Source: Autumnicola sp041679265 (lineage in GTDB: Bacteria; Bacteroidota; Bacteroidia; Flavobacteriales; Flavobacteriaceae). Taken from it: 64,000 nucleotides of DNA. Position 1 is the first letter of the stretch. Each line of letters starts with the position of its first letter. The stretch covers positions 62,001 to 126,000 of the forward strand of contig NZ_JBGFSM010000012.1 in assembly GCF_041679265.1 (NCBI RefSeq), written 5' to 3'. Below the pieces are notes generated by a model, which ran no database searches, had not been told where the DNA came from, and saw only the letters and a list, made by a program, of their open reading frames with translations. The position numbers and the translations under genes were made by a program. Below, piece after piece: positions 16,555-24,886 of this stretch.

Positions 16555-16904
16555 GAATCTTCGTCGGTTGCGTTCATTTCATCTAAATCATCGGTCTTCA
16601 CCACTTTGTGCGCCCTTCTTACCAGGATAATGGCAAAAGACTGAAGGCCGAAGCTTATAACAATCGCCGTTAAAATTAATGCCTGTGGAACAGGATCTGC
16701 ATAGGCATCCAGAAAAACTTCAGAAGTTTCCGGGATAATTGGCGGTGCCCCTTTGGTGATCCTTCCAAGGAGGAAGATGAGCAAATTCGCCCCGTTTCCT
16801 ATAAGTATAATTCCAATGATTAGCTTCACCAGGCTGCGGCGCAAAATCATATAAATGCCCGCGGCGTATAGAATACCTATCATTAAAGCTAAAAGTATTT
16901 CCAT
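16551..16904 (-). CDS. mrpC: Mrp sodium/proton antiporter subunit C
   Basis: A 117-residue NuoK-like subunit with three membrane helices, including GIILIGNGANLLIFLLG and DPVPQALILTAIVISFG. Both segments are diagnostic of MrpC. A short acidic tail (DDLDEMNATDEDS) is additional. It starts three bases after mrpB and overlaps mrpD. Confidence 0.93.
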   Translation of the reverse strand: MEILLALMIGILYAAGIYMILRRSLVKLIIGIILIGNGANLLIFLLGRITKGAPPIIPETSEVFLDAYADPVPQALILTAIVISFGLQSFAIILVRRAHKVVKTDDLDEMNATDEDS

Positions 16905-16907
16905 TGA

Positions 16908-17321
16908 TTAAGCCGATTCTGTAATTGTGAAAATTATCGTTAAGGTTACGCCAACTACCACCAGGTAAACACCAATATCAAAAAACATGGCAGAACCCAC
17001 AGAGCCGAGCACCGGGATATGCCCATGCATCCAAAGGCCCGTCATAAAAGGCATGTCTGCAAAAAGCACGGGTGCCATTCCGCTTAAAAAGGAAACGGCC
17101 AGGCCGGTGGGCATTAGAAATCCGGGATGGATTTTAAGCAAATCTTTGGTATTCTTAAGGCCGTTGGCAAAAGAATGCAAAACAAAAGCTATGGCTGCAA
17201 TAAGGCCGCCAACAAAACCACCGCCCGGTAAATAGTGGCCCCTTAGCAAAATAAAAATAGAGAACAGCAAAAGCACCGGCAAAAGGTAATTAGATGCTGT
17301 TCTTAATATTAAAGTTTTCAT
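16908..17321 (-). CDS. mrpB: Mrp sodium/proton antiporter subunit B
   Basis: A 137-residue four-helix protein with the MrpB signature RGHYLPGGGFVGGL. It follows mrpA by 16 bases. A separate mrpB downstream of a full-length mrpA marks the group 1 (seven-gene) operon type. Confidence 0.92.
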   Translation of the reverse strand: MKTLILRTASNYLLPVLLLFSIFILLRGHYLPGGGFVGGLIAAIAFVLHSFANGLKNTKDLLKIHPGFLMPTGLAVSFLSGMAPVLFADMPFMTGLWMHGHIPVLGSVGSAMFFDIGVYLVVVGVTLTIIFTITESA

Positions 17322-17337
17322 GCGCTATCTCCCCAAT

Positions 17338-19647
17338 TTATTTTATTCTATCTGAACTTTTAAGCCTGAGCTTCAACAATCCAAATACCCCAATTGCCGA
17401 TATGGCCAGTACAGAAATTTCTATCATTGTATCTGCTCCCCTAAAATCTACTAATATCACATTCACCACGTTTTTACCATGCGCCATGATATAGGCATTT
17501 TTGGCGTAAAAATCCCCAATTTCATTATGTACCGGTTCAGAAAGTACTTCCAAAGCCAAAATTCCCACAATAAGTCCGAAGGCACAGGAAATGATCCCGT
17601 CTTTAATCCGCATCTTATAATCAGAAAGTGTGAGATATCTGGGCAGTTTATACAATACCAGCACAAATAAAATTACCGTAAGGGTATCAATAGAAAACTG
17701 CGTCATGGCCAGGTCTGGCGCGCTGTAAAAGACAAATATCAGGCAAATGGCCAGACCTATCACTCCCATTGCCGCTACTGCCGCCAGCCTTGAACCGGTA
17801 AAAACGGTATAAAAAACCCCGACAATTAAAATTACGGTAGCTACAATTTCATATATAGAAAGTTTGCTGAGAGAGGAGTAATCCAGCTCCAGTTTTGTAT
17901 TTCCAATCATGGTATATCCCACCAGCACTACCAGAAAGACAATAATCGTGGAAACATAATTTCTTAAATACCCATTCTGAAATAATCTTGTCCAGTAAGT
18001 TGAAAAACTTACAAAACCTCTGTTCCCGGCTTCCAGGATCGTTTTGGGAGCTGCAGGATTAAATTTAGAAATAAAGCCCACCAGTTTCTCTGAAGGTTTT
18101 ACAACAAAATACAGGATCGTACCCACTACAATAGTAATAAGGCTAAGGATAAATGCAGTGTTAAACCCATGCCAAAGGGCAAGGTGAATTTCTTCGGGAT
18201 TCTGTCCCAATGCGGTAACCACAGGCTTTATAATGTTATCCTGAATGAGCGCGGGAAAAATCCCAAAAGCCATTCCCAATATTGCCAGCAATAAAGGTGG
18301 TAACCACATTAGCAAAGGAGGCATATGGATTTTCTGAAAACGTTCCGGCAGCTTTCCTTTAAACGGACTTATTCCCGCCACAAAACCTGCCCACAGTAAT
18401 AGTATTTTGGTAGTAACTATAGAAACAACAAGAATAATATTGAAAACTTCGGGATGCAGCGTACCTTCATAGGTAAGCTCCTTTCCTAAAAACCCTATAC
18501 TCGGTGGGATTCCCGCACTCGATATCGCTGCGAAAAATCCCGCAATGGCCACTGGCATTAAAACTTTACGAAGGCCCGCCAGCGCGGTAACATCTCTTGT
18601 GCCTGTTTCGTGATCTATAACGCCCGTTACCAGGAACAAAGTTGCTTTATACAGCGCATGTACTATAATAAATACGGCAGCCGCCAGAAAGGTATCGCGT
18701 GTTCCCATTCCTATTAAAAACACCAGAATCCCCAGCGCAGAAATTGTTGAATACGCAAGTATTCCTTTTAGATCTGTCCTGAACAGGCTATGTACGGCAG
18801 AATACACCATGGTCACCGCGCCTACGATTATTAAAGTGGTATTCCAGATCTCTTCTCCTCCTAAAACAGGAGTAAGCCTCATCAATAAGTAAATACCTGC
18901 CTTTACCATAGTGGCAGAATGCAGGTAGGTAGAAACCGGCGTAGGAGCCTTCATCGCCCCGGGCAGCCAGAAGTGGAATGGAAACTGGGCAGATTTGGTA
19001 AATGCCGCTATAAAAATGAATATAACAGCAAGAATATAATATTCGTGGCCGGCGATGGCTTCTTTCATGCTCAGCATTTCTGTAATGCTGTAAGTACCGG
19101 TAATATTTCCCAAAACAAGGCCGGCAAGCAGGAGGAACAAACCTCCAATTCCCGTTATTCCCAATGCTGTTAAAGCCGATTTTCTTGAGGCTTCGCTGGT
19201 GTTATTAAAGCCAATCAGGAAAAAGGAGCTAATGCTGGTAAGTTCCCAGAAGGTGAACAGCGAAATCATATTATCTGAAAGTACCAATCCCAGCATTGCG
19301 GCCATAAAGGCTGCGAGATAGCCGTAGAACCTGTCCAGGTATTCATGCCCCTTAAGATAAGACGAGGTATAGGCAAACACCAGGAAACCAATCCCGGTAA
19401 TCATCAGGGAAAATAGCAGGGAAAGACCATCTAAGGTAAATCCTAGGTTTACCCCAAAGGAAGGTACCCACTCGTAAGATTGCCGAATTACTTCCCCATT
19501 GCCAACTTCAGGAATAAATCTGCAGAAATAAATAAAAAGTCCCAGCGGGATAAGAGAGGCCAGAACTGAGAATTTTCCTTTGAAGAACCTCCCGGCAAAG
19601 AGCAGGAAGACCGCAAATAAAAACCCTAAAAGTATTGCTATAAGCAT
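17338..19647 (-). CDS. mrpA: Mrp sodium/proton antiporter subunit A
   Basis: At 769 residues this is a full-length MrpA, the largest subunit. The N-terminal NuoL-like channel carries FTFWELTSISSFFLIG and the HFWLPGAMKAPTPVSTYLHS signature. The C-terminal part carries the MbhE/DUF4040-like region (FYSAPDLAMTQFSIDTLTV). It is the first gene of mrpABCDEFG, a complex that expels Na+ in exchange for protons and supports pH and salt tolerance, fitting a marine or saline habitat. The 274-base upstream spacer shows no clear minus-strand promoter. Confidence 0.95.
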   Translation of the reverse strand: MLIAILLGFLFAVFLLFAGRFFKGKFSVLASLIPLGLFIYFCRFIPEVGNGEVIRQSYEWVPSFGVNLGFTLDGLSLLFSLMITGIGFLVFAYTSSYLKGHEYLDRFYGYLAAFMAAMLGLVLSDNMISLFTFWELTSISSFFLIGFNNTSEASRKSALTALGITGIGGLFLLLAGLVLGNITGTYSITEMLSMKEAIAGHEYYILAVIFIFIAAFTKSAQFPFHFWLPGAMKAPTPVSTYLHSATMVKAGIYLLMRLTPVLGGEEIWNTTLIIVGAVTMVYSAVHSLFRTDLKGILAYSTISALGILVFLIGMGTRDTFLAAAVFIIVHALYKATLFLVTGVIDHETGTRDVTALAGLRKVLMPVAIAGFFAAISSAGIPPSIGFLGKELTYEGTLHPEVFNIILVVSIVTTKILLLWAGFVAGISPFKGKLPERFQKIHMPPLLMWLPPLLLAILGMAFGIFPALIQDNIIKPVVTALGQNPEEIHLALWHGFNTAFILSLITIVVGTILYFVVKPSEKLVGFISKFNPAAPKTILEAGNRGFVSFSTYWTRLFQNGYLRNYVSTIIVFLVVLVGYTMIGNTKLELDYSSLSKLSIYEIVATVILIVGVFYTVFTGSRLAAVAAMGVIGLAICLIFVFYSAPDLAMTQFSIDTLTVILFVLVLYKLPRYLTLSDYKMRIKDGIISCAFGLIVGILALEVLSEPVHNEIGDFYAKNAYIMAHGKNVVNVILVDFRGADTMIEISVLAISAIGVFGLLKLRLKSSDRIK

Positions 19648-19862
19648 ATTTTCGAAAAAATTCCGTGTCTAGGCAAATATAACAGGAATATTTAAGTTTT
19701 TGGAAATTGAAGCTGCACATATCTGCTGCTGTAGATGCAAGAAAAACAGAATAGCCTATAATGCAATTACTAAACGATTAATTAACCGCCAAATTCTTAA
19801 AAACCTAAGTTCCTTAAATCCCGATATAAGGAGCAAAATCCTAAGCTATTATTTAACGCAAG

Positions 19863-19885
19863 AAATTATCGATTATCAATAATTT
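19863..19885. promoter_or_regulatory. Dyad symmetry upstream of the DUF2975/HTH module
   Basis: AAATTAT (19863-19869) and ATAATTT (19879-19885) form a perfect 7-bp dyad with nine bases between the arms, placed where the -33 region of the following promoter should be. It is a plausible operator, though the AT-rich context raises the chance of coincidence. Confidence 0.4.
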
Positions 19886-19889
19886 TAAA

Positions 19890-19914
19890 TAAGTTTGTTA
19901 TTGTAAAACAATAA
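19890..19914 (+). promoter_or_regulatory. -7 element followed by a palindromic operator
   Basis: TAAGTTTG (19890-19897) fits the TAnnTTTG consensus. The next 17 bases are the palindrome TTATTGT-AAA-ACAATAA (19898-19914), covering the predicted transcription start, about 20 bases before the DUF2975 start codon. A repressor bound there would block initiation. The HTH protein encoded two genes into this unit is the obvious candidate. Confidence 0.55.
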
Positions 19915-19921
19915 TAATTAC

Positions 19922-20437
19922 ATGAAACCTCCTTTTTTATTAAAGACCATCCTGGATATTGCTTTTATACTTTTAATCCTGAGCTTTTTTGGAACAAGTG
20001 TAGTGGTATTTTTCTATATTTTTACCAATGAGCCTGTTATCCCTATTTTTATCAATGAAACAGAGATCCCCCGGGCAACTTCTGCTGTTAAATTACTTCT
20101 TGTGGCAGAGATACTAGGTTCCGCGCTATTCCTTTATACGGTATTCCTCATCAAAAAACTGATAAGAGAATTCTTCAGAAATAAATTATTCACCAGGATT
20201 CAGATCTCCCTCTTAAATTTAGTTGGACAGCTTATCATATTCACTACTATTGTTCAGGGAACCATACAATTTTTTGAAAAAATAGTAATGCAACAGCGGC
20301 TATCCTTTAGCATCATAACAGAATTCAGCTTTGGATCGCTCTGGTTCATTATAGCCGTTGGCCTGTTTTTTATGTATCTGGCAAGGCTTTTTCAACAGGC
20401 GAAATTCATAAAAGAGGAACACGACTTAACGGTTTAA
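19922..20437 (+). CDS. DUF2975-family membrane protein
   Basis: The 171-residue protein has four predicted membrane segments (about residues 9-32, 52-76, 96-118 and 133-158) and a short charged tail. The arrangement FFRNKLFTRIQ between the second and third helices fits the DUF2975 family, which has no known biochemical role. It is followed after three bases by a small XRE-type regulator, a recurrent pairing in Firmicutes and Bacteroidota. I infer a membrane partner or sensor for that regulator. Confidence 0.8.
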   Translation: MKPPFLLKTILDIAFILLILSFFGTSVVVFFYIFTNEPVIPIFINETEIPRATSAVKLLLVAEILGSALFLYTVFLIKKLIREFFRNKLFTRIQISLLNLVGQLIIFTTIVQGTIQFFEKIVMQQRLSFSIITEFSFGSLWFIIAVGLFFMYLARLFQQAKFIKEEHDLTV

Positions 20438-20440
20438 ACC

Positions 20441-20650
20441 ATGCCAATAAACATTAATTTAGATGTGATGCTGGAACAGCGAGGTATGAAGAGTAATGAA
20501 CTTGCTGAAAAAATAGGTATTACCACGGCCAATCTTTCCATCTTAAAAACAGGAAAGGCCAAAGCAGTACGTTTCTCTACTCTGGAAGCCATTTGCCGAG
20601 AGCTGGATTGCCAGCCGGGCGATATTCTGGAATATACTGCAGAAGAATAA
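20441..20650 (+). CDS. Small Cro/CI (XRE)-type helix-turn-helix regulator
   Basis: At 69 residues this is a single HTH domain of the YozG-like type. The recognition helix lies in LAEKIGITTANLSILKTGKA, followed by FSTLEAICRELDCQPGDIL. Such proteins are DNA-binding repressors or activators without a separate sensor domain. It is probably translated from the same transcript as the DUF2975 gene and may bind the palindrome at the promoter. Confidence 0.9.
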   Translation: MPININLDVMLEQRGMKSNELAEKIGITTANLSILKTGKAKAVRFSTLEAICRELDCQPGDILEYTAEE

Positions 20651-20696
20651 CAGCCATCTCTGATATTATTTTTAATTTACAGCCAAAACTTAACAC

Positions 20697-22469
20697 ATGC
20701 GCTTATTAATTGCTATTTTATTCTGCTCTACCATTTGTTTCAGCCAAACCAACACCTATAACATCTCTTTTAAAAACGCCGTACATCACGAGGCAAATAT
20801 CAAGGCTAGTTTTCCAGATTTGGATTCTAAAGTCCTTGTTTTAAGAATGAGCCGCACTTCCCCCGGCAGGTATGCCCTGCATGAATTTATTAAGAATGTT
20901 TATGGAGTTAAAGCTACCAACAGCAAAGGCAAGGAGCTGGAAATCAACAGGCCCGATGCCTATTCCTGGGAAATTTCAGGCCATGACGGCACGGTGAATA
21001 TAGAATACACACTATTTGCCAACCGGGCAGATGGCACTTACACACAGGTGGATCTAACCCATGCGCATTTAAACATTCCTGCCACTTTTATTTATTCTGA
21101 AGAATTAAAGCAACGCCCCATAGAGGTTACATTTAATACTGAAGGTCATCCGGACTGGAAAATTGCCACCCAGCTGAAGCATTTAAGCGGCAACAAATAT
21201 TTTGCGCCAGATTTGTATTATTTTATGGACAGCCCTACAGAAATTAGTGATTTTGACCTGAGGGAATATACGGTGGATGGTAAAAACATCAGGTTTGTGC
21301 TGCATCACCCGGGAACAGCGCAGGAATTTGACCAATATTGGGAACAGGTAAAAAAGATCGTGGCCCAGGAAAAAGCGGTATATGAGGAACTCCCGGATTA
21401 TGATTTTGGGGAATATACCTTCCTGGCCTGTTATATGCCAAACGTTTCGGGCGACGGAATGGAGCACCGCAACAGCACCGTTTTAACCGATGTGGAAAGT
21501 TTAGGCGAAGGCGGAATGCAGGGCAATATCGGTACGGTTTCCCATGAATATTTTCACTCCTGGAATGTAGAACGTATACGGCCTAAATCTCTTGAACCCT
21601 TTAATTTTACTGAAGCCAACATGAGCGGCGCCCTCTGGTTTGCCGAAGGTTTTACCAGTTATTACACCGGCCTTATCCTTTGCCGTGCGGGAATCACCAC
21701 TCCCGAAGAATATGTAAACAGCCTCAACGGCACGTTTAATTATGTATGGAATTCCCCGGCAAGACAGTATTTTAGCCCTATAGAAATGAGTTTCCAGGCA
21801 CCGTTTGTAGACGCGGCGACCTCAGTAGATCCTGTAAACCGGCAAAACACCTTTATTTCCTATTATTCCTACGGAAGTATCCTGGGGCTTGCACTGGACC
21901 TTAAACTACGGGAAAAAGGCCTTAACCTGGATGATTTTATGAAGCTGGCGTGGGAGACGTATGGCGAACCGGAAATTCCATACACTATTGACGACCTGGA
22001 AATAAGTTTAAGCAAATATGCCGGAAAGGAATTTGCTTCAGATTTCTTCAGCAATTATATCTATTACAGCAATATGCCTGATTATAAGGAACTTTTTAAA
22101 ACGGTTGGACTGGAACTTTCCCAAAACAAAGAGCAGGCATATTCCGGGATATCTGTTCGTGAAACAGAAAGGGAACTTCTGATTAGCAGAGGCCCGCAAA
22201 AAGGGACACCTGCATATATAGCAGGACTGGAAGAAGGCAATAAAATTATCGCTGTTAATTCTGCAGAAATTAGCAGTAAAGAAGCCTGGGATAATGAAAT
22301 GGAAAGTTTTAAACCAGGAGATACCTTTAAAATCACCATTTCCAGTTATGGAGAAGAACGCACGGAAGAAGTAAAACTTCAGCCTGATCCTGCTTATACC
22401 ATCAGAATAGCTCAAAATGCTCCTGCTTCAGCTAAAGCTGCCAGGGAAAAATGGCTTTCAGCTAAATAA
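20697..22469 (+). CDS. Secreted M61-family metallopeptidase with PDZ domain
   Basis: The 590-residue protein has an N-terminal signal peptide (MRLLIAILFCSTICFSQ), a beta-rich N-terminal domain and the zinc motif HEYFH at residues 283-287 followed by WNVERIRP. The third ligand region is WFAEGFTSYYTG. A PDZ domain covers about residues 480-565. This is the glycyl-aminopeptidase-like M61 family, probably acting in the periplasm on peptides. Length is normal. It appears monocistronic. Confidence 0.92.
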   Translation: MRLLIAILFCSTICFSQTNTYNISFKNAVHHEANIKASFPDLDSKVLVLRMSRTSPGRYALHEFIKNVYGVKATNSKGKELEINRPDAYSWEISGHDGTVNIEYTLFANRADGTYTQVDLTHAHLNIPATFIYSEELKQRPIEVTFNTEGHPDWKIATQLKHLSGNKYFAPDLYYFMDSPTEISDFDLREYTVDGKNIRFVLHHPGTAQEFDQYWEQVKKIVAQEKAVYEELPDYDFGEYTFLACYMPNVSGDGMEHRNSTVLTDVESLGEGGMQGNIGTVSHEYFHSWNVERIRPKSLEPFNFTEANMSGALWFAEGFTSYYTGLILCRAGITTPEEYVNSLNGTFNYVWNSPARQYFSPIEMSFQAPFVDAATSVDPVNRQNTFISYYSYGSILGLALDLKLREKGLNLDDFMKLAWETYGEPEIPYTIDDLEISLSKYAGKEFASDFFSNYIYYSNMPDYKELFKTVGLELSQNKEQAYSGISVRETERELLISRGPQKGTPAYIAGLEEGNKIIAVNSAEISSKEAWDNEMESFKPGDTFKITISSYGEERTEEVKLQPDPAYTIRIAQNAPASAKAAREKWLSAK

Positions 22470-22676
22470 AAATTAGGGAAAGAGGCAATGAAGTAAAAAG
22501 CAAAGGGTTTGGTTTTAAAAAATAAAAATAATTCGCGGCTACGCGGAAAAAGAAAGAGAGCGGAGCTGTTTCAAAAGCAAAACGAAACCTATAGAGGAAA
22601 GCAAGAACAGATTGCTTCGATTATCGTCTCGTATTTCCGGTACTAATCCGTTTATCCTGTTTAATTTTTTTTAATT
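22470..22676. other. Gene-free spacer between the M61 peptidase and the atpC terminator
   Basis: About 200 bases, A-rich at the left and without a credible reading frame. A short GC-rich imperfect palindrome (TTCGCGGCTACGCGGAA) lies near 22533. I recognise no RNA gene here. Confidence 0.5.
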
Positions 22677-22717
22677 AAAAAAAGCCTGTCGCGAGTAAAT
22701 CACAACAGGCTTTTTTT
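22677..22717. terminator. Bidirectional terminator between the M61 peptidase and atpC
   Basis: AAAAAAAGCCTGT (22677-22689) pairs exactly with ACAGGCTTTTTTT (22705-22717) around a 15-base loop. The A- and T-runs make it able to stop transcription from both sides; it lies 21 bases beyond the atpC stop. Confidence 0.8.
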
Positions 22718-22738
22718 ATGATGAACAACTACTCCGGA

Positions 22739-23026
22739 TTAATCTGCCAGAATAATTGCTTTATTATCTTTCATTTCAAGAACCCCGCCTTCAATTGCAT
22801 AGTACAAAACATTGGCTTCTGAAGAAGATTTCCTGATATTTTTGTTCAATTTTTCAGTTTCAGCACCTGCCGCAAGATTAATTTTTACTTCTCCTTTGGT
22901 TAAAGTAGAAACTATAGGCGCGTGATTATTAAGCATTTGAAATTCACCATTGTGCCCGGGAACCTTTACCGCATCTACTTCGGCTTCAAAAATCACTGCT
23001 TCAGGAGTTACTATTTCTAAATACAT
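22739..23026 (-). CDS. atpC: ATP synthase F1 epsilon subunit
   Basis: A 95-residue epsilon subunit with only the beta-sandwich domain (MYLEIVTPEAVIFEAEV, VPGHNGEFQMLNNHAPIVS). The C-terminal helical hairpin of longer homologues is missing, as is common in Bacteroidota. It follows atpD, separated by 81 bases that contain a 7-bp tandem repeat. The other ATP synthase genes are not in this window, the usual split arrangement in the phylum. Confidence 0.95.
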   Translation of the reverse strand: MYLEIVTPEAVIFEAEVDAVKVPGHNGEFQMLNNHAPIVSTLTKGEVKINLAAGAETEKLNKNIRKSSSEANVLYYAIEGGVLEMKDNKAIILAD

Positions 23027-23033
23027 TGTTTTT

Positions 23034-23058
23034 AGTATTGAGTATTGAGTATTGAGTA
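23034..23058. repeat. 7-bp tandem repeat in the atpD-atpC spacer
   Basis: Three perfect copies of AGTATTG (23034-23054) plus AGTA, ending eight bases before the atpC start as read on the minus strand. It would place CAATACT three times in the atpC leader. Confidence 0.8.
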
Positions 23059-23107
23059 AGTGGTTTTGATAATTCTCAAAATTACCTACCCAGTACTTCT
23101 TACTATT

Positions 23108-24619
23108 TTAAGATTCCGCCAGCATTTTTTCACCGGCCTCAATCGCGTCTTCTATAGTCCCCTTAAGGTTAAAAGCGGCTTCCGGAAGGTGATCCAGCTC
23201 CCCATCCATAATCATATTAAATCCTTTAATGGTATCTTTAATATCTACCAACACTCCTTTAAGGCCTGTAAACTGCTCGGCTACGTGGAATGGCTGAGAC
23301 AGGAAACGCTGTACACGCCTTGCCCGCGAAACCGCAAGTTTATCCTCTTCAGAAAGTTCTTCCATCCCAAGAATAGCGATAATATCCTGCAATTCTTTGT
23401 ACCGCTGAAGTAGCTCTTTTACCCTTTGAGCACAATTGTAATGATCTTTTCCTAAAATTTCAGGAGTAAGAATCCTTGAAGTTGAATCTAATGGATCTAC
23501 CGCAGGATAAATACCAAGCTCGGCGATTTTACGTGAAAGTACAGTGGTTGCATCCAGGTGGGCAAATGTTGTTGCCGGCGCCGGGTCTGTCAAGTCATCT
23601 GCAGGCACATAAACCGCCTGTACAGAGGTAATAGATCCATTTTTAGTGGAAGTAATCCTTTCCTGCATGGCACCCATTTCGGTGGCAAGCGTTGGCTGAT
23701 AACCCACCGCAGAAGGCATACGCCCAAGAAGTGCGGACACCTCTGAACCTGCCTGGGTAAATCTAAAAATGTTATCTACAAAGAAAAGTACATCTTTCCC
23801 CTGCCCTTCTCCGGCTCCATCCCTAAAATATTCTGCAATAGTCAAACCTGAAAGCGCCACACGTGCACGTGCCCCGGGTGGTTCGTTCATTTGCCCGAAT
23901 ACGAAAGTTGCCTTGGAATCTTTCATGGCCTTTTTATCTACTTTCTGAAGGTCCCAGCCGCCTTCTTCCATAGAATGCATAAAATCTTCGCCATATTTTA
24001 TAATTCCGGATTCCAGCATCTCTCTTAAAAGGTCGTTACCTTCCCTTGTTCTTTCACCAACCCCGGCAAAAACAGAAAGACCACCGTGGCCTTTGGCGAT
24101 ATTGTTAATAAGCTCCTGGATAAGTACGGTTTTACCCACACCGGCACCTCCAAAAAGGCCAATTTTACCACCTTTAGAGTAAGGCTCAATAAGGTCTATT
24201 ACCTTAATCCCGGTAAAAAGCACTTCAGTAGAAACAGATAAATCCTCAAATTTTGGCGCTTCACGGTGGATTGGAAGACCGTCTTTTCCTGATTTTGGAA
24301 GATTTCCAAGACCATCAATCGCGTCTCCAATTACATTGAACAAACGGCCGTACACATCTGCACCAACGGGCATTTGTATGGGAGAACCTGTGGCAAGCAC
24401 TTCAACTCCCCTGCTCAAACCATCTGTAGAATCCATTGAGATAGTACGTACAGTATCTTCTCCCACGTGGGACTGTACTTCTAATACTAAAATGGAACCG
24501 TCTTTTCTTGTAATCTCCAGAGAATCGTAAATTCTCGGTAATTCACTGTTTTCTGAGTCGAACACAACATCAACTACAGGGCCAATAATCTGGGCAACTT
24601 TACCTGTGACTTTAGACAT
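23108..24619 (-). CDS. atpD: ATP synthase F1 beta subunit
   Basis: The catalytic beta subunit, 503 residues. The Walker A motif is GGAGVGKTVLIQELI, with the GERTREGNDL segment, the Walker B-like VLFFVDNIFRFTQAG and ALLGRMPSAVGYQPTL all present. Length is slightly above the E. coli protein, normal for Bacteroidota. A leader hairpin and a -7 box lie upstream, so atpD-atpC probably form their own transcript. Confidence 0.98.
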   Translation of the reverse strand: MSKVTGKVAQIIGPVVDVVFDSENSELPRIYDSLEITRKDGSILVLEVQSHVGEDTVRTISMDSTDGLSRGVEVLATGSPIQMPVGADVYGRLFNVIGDAIDGLGNLPKSGKDGLPIHREAPKFEDLSVSTEVLFTGIKVIDLIEPYSKGGKIGLFGGAGVGKTVLIQELINNIAKGHGGLSVFAGVGERTREGNDLLREMLESGIIKYGEDFMHSMEEGGWDLQKVDKKAMKDSKATFVFGQMNEPPGARARVALSGLTIAEYFRDGAGEGQGKDVLFFVDNIFRFTQAGSEVSALLGRMPSAVGYQPTLATEMGAMQERITSTKNGSITSVQAVYVPADDLTDPAPATTFAHLDATTVLSRKIAELGIYPAVDPLDSTSRILTPEILGKDHYNCAQRVKELLQRYKELQDIIAILGMEELSEEDKLAVSRARRVQRFLSQPFHVAEQFTGLKGVLVDIKDTIKGFNMIMDGELDHLPEAAFNLKGTIEDAIEAGEKMLAES

Positions 24620-24687
24620 TATCTAATTCTTTATTGTTTACTATTTAAAATCTGAAAAAATCTATAAGGCTGACTTATAATTACGTA

Positions 24688-24722
24688 AGCCCTGAAAGAG
24701 CCTTTTTCAGGCTGCAAAGATA
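24688..24722 (-). promoter_or_regulatory. Candidate atpD promoter with hairpin at the transcript 5' end
   Basis: The minus strand reads TATCTTTG (24722-24715), a match to TAnnTTTG. Directly downstream, 24713-24705 pairs with 24697-24688 as a stem of nine pairs with one bulged base. No TTG is visible at the right -33 distance. A 5'-terminal hairpin could stabilise the atpDC message. Confidence 0.45.
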
Positions 24723-24828
24723 GTTTTTTCTTTATAAAATCATAGAGCGCAAGAAATAACTTTTTTACCTCATATCCAAGCCAGCATTTTCCCGCTTTCT
24801 CCAAAGAATTTTGACTACGGAAGGGCAT

Positions 24829-24865
24829 AAAAAAACCCCTTATTAAAGAACAAGAGGTTTTTTTT
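24829..24865 (-). terminator. Terminator after glmS
   Basis: AAAAAAACCCCTT and AAGAGGTTTTTTTT form a stem with one mismatch around a 10-base loop, ending in a run of Ts on the minus strand, 22 bases past the glmS stop codon. Confidence 0.7.
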
Positions 24866-24886
24866 AAAATAAATTGTCGCTCTACT

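Noticed and set aside
20441..20650. Toxin-antitoxin antitoxin
   Set aside because: The partner is a DUF2975 membrane protein, a known regulator pairing, and there is no toxin-like gene.
24631..24828. 65-codon minus-strand frame between glmS and atpD
   Set aside because: It spans the atpD promoter/hairpin region, has no recognisable motif, and ends at the glmS terminator; a chance frame is more likely.
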